Source: UBA1543 sp964596375 (GTDB lineage Bacteria > Pseudomonadota > Zetaproteobacteria > Mariprofundales > Mariprofundaceae). Taken from it: a stretch of 10,453 nucleotides of DNA. The stretch is from contig CAZQTO010000084.1 in NCBI GenBank assembly GCA_964596375.1, positions 1 through 10,453 on the forward strand, in the 5' to 3' direction. The position numbers and the translations under genes are program-made. The notes beneath the pieces were generated by a model that made no database searches, was not told the DNA's origin, and saw nothing but the letters and a program-made list of their open reading frames with translations. The first letter of the stretch is position 1. Every line of letters begins with the position of its first letter. Of the stretch, positions 1 to 5,851 are shown piece after piece.

Positions 1-38
1 CGCATGACTGGATCAGAATGTTAAATGGATATTTGCAT

Positions 39-67
39 TTGACGAATGAATTTTTAGACATTAATGT
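39..67 (+). promoter_or_regulatory. Sigma-70-type promoter of the tRNA-Gln transcript
   Basis: TTGACG at 39-44 matches the -35 consensus at five of six bases. It is followed after exactly 17 bases by TAATGT at 62-67, a moderate -10 element. A GC-rich discriminator (GCGCGCC, 68-74) follows the -10, which is typical of stable-RNA promoters under stringent control (established knowledge). The predicted start is about 74-76, only a few bases before the mature tRNA 5' end. The regulation is inferred. Confidence 0.6.
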
Positions 68-81
68 GCGCGCCTCCTGAT

Positions 82-155
82 TGGGGGATCGTCTAATGGT
101 AGGACAGCGGTCTCTGACACCGTCAATCGTGGTTCGAGTCCACGTCCCCCAGCCA
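82..155 (+). tRNA. tRNA-Gln (anticodon CUG), CCA encoded
   Basis: A complete cloverleaf can be folded by eye. The acceptor stem is TGGGGGA (82-88) with TCCCCCA (145-151). A short D arm GTC/GAC follows, then an anticodon stem GCGGT/ACCGT with one G-U pair. The loop CTCTGAC gives anticodon CTG, and the T arm is CGTGG/CCACG around TTCGAGT. The discriminator is G and the CCA end is encoded (153-155). U1-A72 and a G discriminator are characteristic of bacterial glutamine tRNAs. It decodes CAG; a UUG isoacceptor is presumably elsewhere in the genome. The gene is preceded by its own promoter and followed by structured RNA up to a terminator at 324. Confidence 0.95.
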
Positions 156-175
156 GCTACATAACGGGAGTTTGT

Positions 176-216
176 GAAAAGATTAAATGTTTTTTAACTG
201 GCATTTCATCTTTTTT
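176..216 (+). terminator. AU-rich hairpin with T tract after the tRNA; weak or partial terminator
   Basis: Bases 177-189 pair with 202-214 in an inverted repeat of about 12 bp with one mismatch (T184/C207). The loop is 12 bases (190-201). The 3' arm merges into a run of six T (211-216). It could end the tRNA transcript, but the stem is mostly A-T and partly consumes the T run, so it may be leaky. Read-through would reach the strong terminator at 295-324 and include the intervening small-RNA candidate. Confidence 0.4.
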
Positions 217-223
217 CAATAAT
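194..223 (+). promoter_or_regulatory. Possible promoter for the small-RNA candidate
   Basis: TTAACT (194-199) and AATAAT (218-223) are separated by 18 bases and match the -35 and -10 consensus at four or five positions each. The predicted start would be near 230, giving a transcript of about 95 bases ending at the 295-324 terminator. The elements are AT-rich and overlap the hairpin described at 176-216, so a chance match is quite possible. Processing from the tRNA precursor is the alternative. Confidence 0.25.
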
Positions 224-229
224 AGGACC

Positions 230-324
230 ATAGGTTATCGCACAGTTCGGCGCGATTCCCTCCTCCCCTCCCTAAAATTTCGCCGGACTATTAGGACCCT
301 GGCTTACGCCGGGGTCTTTTTTTT
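230..324 (+). ncRNA. Candidate small RNA with anti-Shine-Dalgarno loop (cuckoo/CcsR-like)
   Basis: AGTTCGGCG (244-252) pairs with CGCCGGACT (281-289) over nine base pairs with one T-G wobble. The pair encloses a 28-base loop. Most of the loop (256-273) is C and T only, and it includes CCTCCTCCC at 259-267. Five bases after the stem an intrinsic terminator begins (295-324). I recall that sRNA families in alphaproteobacteria, known as cuckoo RNAs or CcsR, display CCUCCUCCC in hairpin loops. There the motif is complementary to ribosome-binding sites. Stem, exposed C-rich loop and terminator together look like a trans-acting sRNA. No open reading frame with a ribosome-binding site is evident here. 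The 5' end is uncertain: it may start near 230 or be cleaved from the tRNA-Gln transcript. Function is inferred from structure alone. Confidence 0.45.
295..324 (+). terminator. Strong Rho-independent terminator
   Basis: GACCCTGGC (295-303) pairs with GCCGGGGTC (308-316) over nine base pairs with one T-G wobble around the four-base loop TTAC. A run of eight T follows (317-324). It terminates + strand transcription from the tRNA/small-RNA locus. On the - strand the hairpin has no following T tract, so it is not a good terminator for the gene ending at 373. Confidence 0.9.
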
Positions 325-372
325 GCTCATCACTTTTTCTTTTCTTCTTTACCGTAACAACAACCAATCAGC

Positions 373-1125
373 CTAGATTACCACCTCGGCAATCACCGGA
401 AGATGATCCGATCCGACAAACGGGATTGTTTCGATGCTTATAACGCGCGGGACGCCACGCGTCAGGATATAATCAATTCGGCGTTGCGGCTGCCAGCTGG
501 GAAAGGACGGCGGCGGGTTGCCATGGGGATGAAGCGCTGCCTCATCAAGCAGCATCTGAAGCTCGCTGGAATCGGGTTCGCAGTTCAGGTCCCCCATCAA
601 AATGGCATGTTCATGTTTATTCATTTGCTGGGCGATATAGCGTAGCTGACGGACCCGACTGGACTGTTTTAAGGAAAGATGGGTCACAAAAACGGCCACA
701 TCCTTGCCGGCGATATGCATCTCGCCTTTCAACAGGCCGCGTCCATGGCGTGAACCGGGAAGCCTGTGTTGCTCCACATGCGTGCAGGGGGAGCGGCTGA
801 GTAAGCCCAAGCCGATGCTGGCGATGGAGCCGATATCGCGCGTTACCTGAGTATGGCAAAAGGGAATGTCGGCGCGAAAAGCAATGTATTGCGCCTGTTG
901 AATCTGATTGCTGCGAAAAGAGCCGCAGTCGGCTTCCTGTAAGCCAACCAAATCGAAGTCCAGCATCTGGTCTGAGATGCGGTCGAGATTGGCAAGGGCC
1001 TGGCGGTGGGGTAGAACATAGCGGAAGCTGTAGGTCAGCATATGGCGCATGTGTCGGCTGCCGATACCGGCCTGAATGTTAAAGCTTGCGACTCTTAACG
1101 TTTCGGTAGTGATTGTCGGGCTCAG
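373..1125 (-). CDS. Endonuclease/exonuclease/phosphatase (EEP) family hydrolase, CTG start
   Basis: Metal-dependent phosphodiesterase or phosphatase of the DNase I-like EEP superfamily. The substrate cannot be told from sequence. As read here the protein is 250 residues. Visible family motifs are LRVASFNIQAG (10-20, with N16), GLQEAD (E64), VTHLSL (H149), MGDLNCEP (D179 and N181), RRIDYIL (D218) and GSDHLPV (D240, H241). The complete metal and catalytic set is therefore present, and there is no signal peptide. The first ATG in frame (1050) would remove the conserved N-terminal strand and N16. Reading upstream restores it, and the best start is CTG at 1125-1123. That codon sits in a CTGA overlap with the stop of the thioesterase gene, with GGAG at 1136-1133 seven bases upstream. 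This implies translational coupling. The family call is firm; the exact start is inferred. Confidence 0.85.
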   Translation of the reverse strand: MSPTITTETLRVASFNIQAGIGSRHMRHMLTYSFRYVLPHRQALANLDRISDQMLDFDLVGLQEADCGSFRSNQIQQAQYIAFRADIPFCHTQVTRDIGSIASIGLGLLSRSPCTHVEQHRLPGSRHGRGLLKGEMHIAGKDVAVFVTHLSLKQSSRVRQLRYIAQQMNKHEHAILMGDLNCEPDSSELQMLLDEAALHPHGNPPPSFPSWQPQRRIDYILTRGVPRVISIETIPFVGSDHLPVIAEVVI

Positions 1126-1571
1126 TGTTTTTCTCCGTGCATGCTTGTTTTGAGTTGCAGCATGTGGTCTTGCAGGGCCTGTCCCGCTTCGCTCGTCGCC
1201 TGAATCGGGTTTATGCGAACGGGGCGATGCTGATTGTCCACAGCAACATAGACTACAACAGCATCCATCACGGTTTCACCCTTGTTGTTTGTTACACCGA
1301 CTGAGACCCACATGCTGCTCCTGCCGGTAAGTGCGACCTGTGCTTGCAGGTCAATGATGTCATTGAGTCTGGCCGGACGAAGAAAGCGTGCCCTATGCAC
1401 GGCTACAGTCAGGCAATCGTGCCCGCAGAAACGGTGTGCAGCCAGAAAGCCCACTTCATCAGCCAGTGTTAGCAGTCGGCCTCCGTGCAGTAGCTTATAG
1501 CCATTCAAATCGGGCTGACGCACGGTGTGTGATGATGCGACGAGGCTGTCTTCGATGCTTGATGTCAGCAT
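1122..1571 (-). CDS. Acyl-CoA thioesterase, hotdog fold (YciA/YkhA-like)
   Basis: A 149-residue cytoplasmic protein, the usual size for a single-hotdog acyl-CoA hydrolase that cleaves acyl-CoA to free acid and CoA. The diagnostic stretch is at 21-41: DLNGYKLLHGG followed by LADEVG. It corresponds to the DTNxxG...FGG...D motif of YciA/YkhA proteins, so N23 and D38/E39 are the likely active-site residues. The strand CLTVAVHRARFLRP (53-66) and the later VSVGVTN and VVVYVAV strands complete the fold. An in-frame TAA lies one codon before the ATG at 1571, so the start is well constrained, although no clear Shine-Dalgarno is visible. The 3' end overlaps the CTG start of the EEP gene by four bases, indicating a two-gene operon. 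The gene is divergent from the DUF4390 gene. Acyl chain preference cannot be inferred. Confidence 0.85.
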   Translation of the reverse strand: MLTSSIEDSLVASSHTVRQPDLNGYKLLHGGRLLTLADEVGFLAAHRFCGHDCLTVAVHRARFLRPARLNDIIDLQAQVALTGRSSMWVSVGVTNNKGETVMDAVVVYVAVDNQHRPVRINPIQATSEAGQALQDHMLQLKTSMHGEKH

Positions 1572-1655
1572 GCATTAGAGGCTACTCGGCGGCACCGCAA
1601 ATTGACAATAGAATTCGAGATTGGTTCATCCTTCCTTCTGCATATGCAAAGCTGC

Positions 1656-1664
1656 TGCTACAAT
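1656..1664 (+). promoter_or_regulatory. Extended -10 promoter element ahead of the DUF4390 gene
   Basis: TGCTACAAT at 1656-1664 is an extended -10 (TGn followed by a five-of-six match to TATAAT). It lacks a good -35 at 16-18 bases, as extended -10 promoters often do. The predicted start is about 1671, two bases before the ATG at 1673, implying a leaderless or nearly leaderless mRNA. That fits the absence of a Shine-Dalgarno. A TTGACA lies further upstream at 1602-1607 but has no convincing -10 partner. Confidence 0.4.
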
Positions 1665-1672
1665 GCCAGCCG

Positions 1673-2224
1673 ATGACTCATTTACACCTTTGCCTTGCGT
1701 GGCGTTTTTCCCTCTGGCTGCTGCTTTGTTGCCTGCCGCTGAGCTATGCTCAGGCGGCATCCAGCATGGATTTGAGTGTGGCTGTGCAAAAGGATGTGCT
1801 GAGTTGTAATGCGGCGATTCCTGATCCGCCGGAAGGGATGAACCGGGCGCTCACCGAGGGAAGCGAAATCAGTGTTGAGTGGAAAATAAGCGTTTCTATA
1901 GAAAGAAAATACTGGCTCGATAATTCGGTGGCGAGCGTGTTGGTGAATCGCCATGTAGTGCCTGATCTTGTGTCACGAAGCTGGACGCTGGAGGATTTGA
2001 CCAGTGGCATTACGCGACGCGTGTTCTCGCTTGAAGAGGCAATCAGGTTCCTTACCACATTATCCGATTTTCCGGTCGTGGATCGCAGCCTGCTGAATTC
2101 AGGGCAGGCTTATGTGGTCGCAGTGGCGGTTAGCGAGTGGGAGGGTAAGAGGCCGGAGGATTTTTGGGCATCGTGGTTCGGGAACAAGAGCGCTACGGCA
2201 GCCACCGAATTTTTGATGCCATGA
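1673..2224 (+). CDS. DUF4390 family exported protein
   Basis: A 183-residue protein of unknown biochemical function. Residues 1-29 look like a Sec signal peptide: the hydrophobic core FSLWLLLCCLPL is followed by AQA-A, a plausible signal peptidase I site. The mature part resembles DUF4390 (PF14334). I base this on the SRSWTLEDLTSGITRRVFS stretch (101-119), the following helix EEAIRFLTTL, and the tail with PEDFWASWFG (161-170). From memory, DUF4390 genes commonly sit directly upstream of NtrY-type kinases, as here. A periplasmic accessory or sensory role is an inference from that linkage only. The reading frame stays open upstream to 1388, but that part overlaps the divergent thioesterase gene antisense. 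ATG 1673 is chosen because it begins the signal peptide. No Shine-Dalgarno is visible. Confidence 0.8.
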   Translation: MTHLHLCLAWRFSLWLLLCCLPLSYAQAASSMDLSVAVQKDVLSCNAAIPDPPEGMNRALTEGSEISVEWKISVSIERKYWLDNSVASVLVNRHVVPDLVSRSWTLEDLTSGITRRVFSLEEAIRFLTTLSDFPVVDRSLLNSGQAYVVAVAVSEWEGKRPEDFWASWFGNKSATAATEFLMP

Positions 2225-2292
2225 AGTGTCATCCAGAGCCCTGCCTCTCTTTGCGCATTATTCATGTGTGAAATACTTGTAAGCAGGATAAT

Positions 2293-2308
2293 TGGCCGGT
2301 GATTCGCA
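2293..2308 (+). promoter_or_regulatory. Weak sigma-54 (-24/-12)-like element before ntrY
   Basis: TGGCCG, five bases, then TCGCA matches the sigma-54 pattern TGGCAC-N5-TTGCW at 8 of 11 fixed positions, with the required GG-to-GC spacing. It would start transcription near 2319, just ahead of the ATG at 2334. An equally good match occurs on the opposite strand inside 1650-1668, so chance is a real possibility. Confidence 0.2.
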
Positions 2309-2333
2309 GTCAGTTATTCGAGCCTGTGCTGAT

Positions 2334-4496
2334 ATGAACGGTTTGGGACTGATGCGGTTTCTGCCGCTTGTGATGTCCGGAGTATTGTTCGGCGGCGTTG
2401 TGTTTTTCTGGCCGGAAACCTCGACCAGCGGCGTCAATGTGCTTGTTTCGTGGCTGAACATCTTTCTCATGTTCACGCTGGCCGTTTTATCCATGCACTA
2501 TGGCCTGCGATTGCTGCGCGAAAAGGATGAGCCGCGGCCAGGCTCCAGATTGCGTGCAAAGCTGGTCATGGCTCTGGTCGGCATGCTTATCATTCCATCC
2601 ATGACAACCCAGATAACGGCCAATCAGATGATGGAAAAAGGGCTGAATGTCTGGTTTGATGTTCGCGTAGATACCCTTCTGGATCGTGCCTTGGAGCTGG
2701 CTCGCGGTTTTTATGGGCGCATCGAGACGGATATGAAGCGCGGCTTGCAACAGTATACCGCCGATCCGGTTCTGCGTGCCGCCATGGATGGAGCAATCAA
2801 TTATCCGATCCTGACCTCCCGGCTTGCTGATATTATGGTTAAGGAAGGCTGGCAGCAGTTGCAGCTATTCGATCCTGGAGAGCGCTTGCTGGCCGGTGTG
2901 CAGCAAACAGGTCTGGAGGCGCTTGAAGCCGAGCCTTTTGCGGAGAATGCCCGACTGGCCTTGACGCTTGGGCGAGTCATGACCGATTTGAAGGTGAGTG
3001 GTGGAAGCGAAGTGGTGGTTGGTTACGCCCCGCTGCATGACCAGCAGAATGTTTTCGGTGTGCTGCGCGCCGAGATTGCGCTGCCATCCGGCGTGGTGAA
3101 CAGCGCGCGGGCTGTTGAGCAGGATTTCCGCACCTACCGCGAACTGGAGCGTAACAGGCAGGCAATCGGCAGTCTGTTTACCAACACCATGCTGATTGTC
3201 ACCTTGCTGGTGGTTGTCATTGCCGGTGGCGTGGCCATTGTTTTTGCCCGACGCCTGACTGCTCCGATCGGGCATCTGGCTGATGCTCTGCGCCGAATTG
3301 GTGAGGGTGATTTAAGGGTTTCCGTCGAATCCACGGCGCGCGATGAATTGGGCTCGCTGGTGCAGTCCTTTAACAGCATGGCGGAGCGTCTGCGGCAGAA
3401 TGTGGCCGCGCTGCAGCGCACGCAGCAGGAATTGACCGAGGCACTGGATAATAGCAGGCAGCGCCGGCTTATTCTGGAAAAGCTGCTGGCCAGCTTGCAG
3501 AGCGGTGTGTTGCTTTGCGGGCCTGATGGTCGAATCCGCCTGCTCAATGCATCGCTTGGTTCTTTGCTAAACCTTCCTTCAGGCTGGGCGCCGGGTCGGG
3601 AGGTGCACAGTCTGTGTACAGGACGATTGCGTGCCATCGGGGAGTTTGTTGCAGAATTACGCGACCAGAGTCAGGAGCAGTTGCAGCGCGAGCTGGATAT
3701 TTCGGTGGGAAAGAAGAATCTGCATATTCTGTTGCGTGGAGCACGGTTGTTCGGGGTCGGCAGTAATGATTTGTCGGGTTATCTGATCGTTATGGATGAT
3801 ATCAGCAGCCTGGCCGAGGCACAGCGCAGCAAGGCATGGGCAGAGGTGGCGCAGCGTTTGGCCCATGAAATAAAGAATCCGTTGACCCCGATCAAGCTTG
3901 CCACTGAGCGCTTGCAGCGGCGCTTCTCCGCTCAGGTGGATGATATCGATGTGTTTGATGCCTGTACGCATACCATCATCGCTCAGGTGGAACGTCTGCA
4001 ACGCCTGATCAGTGATTTTTCCACCTTGGCCAGACTGCCCCAGCCACGCCTGGCTGAGGTATCCGTGCTACAGTTGATTGAAGAAATGCGGGATCTTTAT
4101 GCGCCGTATGCACGGGTAGATATGCAATCTCCAGAAGCGGGCATGCGCTGTTTCTGCGATATTGATCAGATCAGGCAAGTGCTGATTAATCTGATGGACA
4201 ATGCGCTTGCAGCCACAGCCAAAGGGGGGGATGTGAAGCTTTACGCAACTCAAACAGATGCCGGCATCGAACTGCATGTCGAAGATGGCGGTGATGGTAT
4301 AGAGAATGATGCCATAGAGCATATATTTGAACCCTATTTTTCCACCAAATCCGATGGTTCAGGTTTGGGCCTGGCTATCGCCCGGCGCATTGCTCTGGAG
4401 CATGAGGGCGATCTGCGAATATGTTCTGCTGCCCAGCCGACCCACTTCTGTCTTACCCTTCCGGGGCATCCTCCCTTTGCGCTGGAGGTCGCATGA
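2334..4496 (+). CDS. ntrY: NtrY-like membrane sensor histidine kinase
   Basis: Inner-membrane histidine kinase that autophosphorylates and transfers phosphate to NtrX. With the ATG start it is 720 residues. Three hydrophobic segments lie near 9-26, 34-57 and 75-92. A probable periplasmic region runs to about 282, and a fourth membrane span covers about 283-305. HAMP follows (about 306-357), then a PAS-like domain (about 377-490). The HisKA domain has AHEIKNPLTPIKLATERL, with phosphoacceptor H511. The catalytic domain has the N box INLMDNA (N623), DGGDGI, FEPYFSTK and GSGLGLA. All key kinase motifs are intact. A TTG at 2292 would add 14 residues, but its Shine-Dalgarno spacing is too short. 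ATG 2352 is another option. The gene overlaps ntrX by ATGA. In NtrY relatives the reported inputs include nitrogen and oxygen/redox status; the signal here is unknown. Confidence 0.9.
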   Translation: MNGLGLMRFLPLVMSGVLFGGVVFFWPETSTSGVNVLVSWLNIFLMFTLAVLSMHYGLRLLREKDEPRPGSRLRAKLVMALVGMLIIPSMTTQITANQMMEKGLNVWFDVRVDTLLDRALELARGFYGRIETDMKRGLQQYTADPVLRAAMDGAINYPILTSRLADIMVKEGWQQLQLFDPGERLLAGVQQTGLEALEAEPFAENARLALTLGRVMTDLKVSGGSEVVVGYAPLHDQQNVFGVLRAEIALPSGVVNSARAVEQDFRTYRELERNRQAIGSLFTNTMLIVTLLVVVIAGGVAIVFARRLTAPIGHLADALRRIGEGDLRVSVESTARDELGSLVQSFNSMAERLRQNVAALQRTQQELTEALDNSRQRRLILEKLLASLQSGVLLCGPDGRIRLLNASLGSLLNLPSGWAPGREVHSLCTGRLRAIGEFVAELRDQSQEQLQRELDISVGKKNLHILLRGARLFGVGSNDLSGYLIVMDDISSLAEAQRSKAWAEVAQRLAHEIKNPLTPIKLATERLQRRFSAQVDDIDVFDACTHTIIAQVERLQRLISDFSTLARLPQPRLAEVSVLQLIEEMRDLYAPYARVDMQSPEAGMRCFCDIDQIRQVLINLMDNALAATAKGGDVKLYATQTDAGIELHVEDGGDGIENDAIEHIFEPYFSTKSDGSGLGLAIARRIALEHEGDLRICSAAQPTHFCLTLPGHPPFALEVA

Positions 4497-5851
4497 GCAA
4501 GCGTATTCTTATTGTTGATGATGAAGAGGCCATCCGCGATTCTTTGCAGGGCTTGTTTGAGGATGAGGGATATTCTGTGATGTGTGCCGCCTCCGGGGAA
4601 GAGGCCGTGGCCCGTTTTCGCAAGCATCCGGCCGGTTGCGTGTTGTTGGATATCTGGATGCCGGGGATTGATGGTCTGGAGACACTCTCCCGTCTGAAAT
4701 TGATGGATGCCGATGTCCCTGTGATCATGATGTCCGGGCACGCCACCATTGATACTGCGGTACGTGCCACCCGGCAGGGGGCTTTCGATTTTGTTGAGAA
4801 GCCATTGTCATCAGACCGGCTGCTTATTCTGGTTCGCAACGCATTGGAGAAACGCAAACTGGCCACCGAGAATCAGGAACTCAAACAACAGACGGTTGCC
4901 ACCGGTTCGCATGATCTGATCGGGTGCAGCGCCGCGATTGAAGGGGTGCGCAAGTTGATTCTTCAGGTTGCCAGGACCGATGCCCCAGTACTGATTCTGG
5001 GCGAGCATGGTTCCGGCAAGGAGGTGGCCGCCAAACTTCTTCATCAACACTCCAAGCGTGCCAAGGCCCCGTTTGTGACGGTCAACTCGGCGGGCATTGC
5101 AGATTCCCGCATGGACTCCGAACTGTTCGGACATGAAAAGGGCGCATTCCCGGGGGCCTTGCACAGTCAGCGCGGGCGTTTTGAAATGGCCCATAGCGGA
5201 ACCCTCTTTTTCGATGAATTGACTGATCTCGCACCGGGAGCACAGGCCAAGGTATTACGCGTGCTGCAGGAGCACGCTGTGCAGCGTATCGGAGCTGCGG
5301 AATCCATAGCTGTGGATGTTCGCCTGATTGCTGCCTGCAATGCCGACCCGGAAGAGGCGATGCGAGCAGGAACCCTGCGCGAGGATATCTATTATCGATT
5401 GAATGTGGTGACCGTCCGCATGCCAGCCCTGCGCGAACGGCCCGAAGATATCCCTCTGCTGATTGCAGCACTGGCTGCTGAGCAGGCCGAGATACTCAGT
5501 GGTGAGCCGGTGCGCTTTACCGATGATGCCATGGCTATTCTTCAATCCTGCCGATGGGGCGGTAATGTGCGCGAGCTACGCAATTATGTCGAACGCTGCC
5601 ATATTCTGCGTCAGGGCGAGGAGATTAATTCGGTTGATATGCCGCCGCAGGATCAGGGGGGTATGCGCGCCGAGTCGGATATTTCTGCAAACTTCCACAA
5701 TGCCAGAGAGGCGTTTGAACGCAGTTATCTTCTTTACCATCTGAACAAAAACGAATGGAATGTCAGTCGGACTGCAGAAGACATCGGCATGGAACGAAGT
5801 CAATTGCATCGCAAGCTCAAGAGCTTTGGTCTCAAGGAGGGACGGTCATGA
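4493..5851 (+). CDS. ntrX: NtrX-like response regulator (receiver, AAA+, Fis domains)
   Basis: A 452-residue NtrC-class regulator, presumed partner of the preceding kinase. The receiver domain (1-120) has acidic D9/D10, phosphoacceptor D53, S81 and K103. The AAA+ domain (about 141-375) has Walker A GEHGSGKE (170-177), Walker B TLFFDE (D241, E242), putative arginine fingers R296/R302, and the sensor II motif WGGNVRELRN (355-364). A Fis-type helix-turn-helix lies at 405-447. The loop that contacts sigma-54, normally GAFTGA, reads GAFPGA (217-222). The key threonine is replaced by proline (codon CCG, 5150-5152). Some NtrX proteins are known to depart from the NtrC consensus here, so it may act as a repressor or with sigma-70. 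GGAGG at 4484-4488 precedes the ATG, which overlaps the ntrY stop. The 3' end overlaps trkA by ATGA. Confidence 0.9.
   Translation: MSKRILIVDDEEAIRDSLQGLFEDEGYSVMCAASGEEAVARFRKHPAGCVLLDIWMPGIDGLETLSRLKLMDADVPVIMMSGHATIDTAVRATRQGAFDFVEKPLSSDRLLILVRNALEKRKLATENQELKQQTVATGSHDLIGCSAAIEGVRKLILQVARTDAPVLILGEHGSGKEVAAKLLHQHSKRAKAPFVTVNSAGIADSRMDSELFGHEKGAFPGALHSQRGRFEMAHSGTLFFDELTDLAPGAQAKVLRVLQEHAVQRIGAAESIAVDVRLIAACNADPEEAMRAGTLREDIYYRLNVVTVRMPALRERPEDIPLLIAALAAEQAEILSGEPVRFTDDAMAILQSCRWGGNVRELRNYVERCHILRQGEEINSVDMPPQDQGGMRAESDISANFHNAREAFERSYLLYHLNKNEWNVSRTAEDIGMERSQLHRKLKSFGLKEGRS

Noticed and set aside
3..80. Open frame from the left edge to a TGA at 78-80 just before the tRNA
   Set aside because: Only 25 codons, no recognisable protein ending, and it contains the well-formed tRNA promoter. 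It could be the tail of an upstream gene but cannot be supported.
256..273. Possible G-quadruplex on the - strand opposite the C/T tract
   Set aside because: Only three runs of three or more G are present, the fourth being GG. The same bases are better explained as the exposed loop of a + strand RNA hairpin ending in a terminator.
295..316. Terminator hairpin as a bidirectional terminator for the EEP gene
   Set aside because: On the - strand no T tract follows the hairpin.
1641..1650. Palindrome TGCATATGCA and the nearby ATTGACAAT as operator sites
   Set aside because: Both are short and match no regulator site I can name; expected by chance at this length.
1388..1672. Upstream extension of the DUF4390 reading frame
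   Set aside because: It runs antisense through the thioesterase gene, has no family similarity, and would bury the signal peptide in the middle of the protein.
5755..5847. Longer N-terminus for TrkA
   Set aside because: It lies inside the ntrX coding region. The strong AAGGAGGG site and the GAGEVG motif place the start at 5848.
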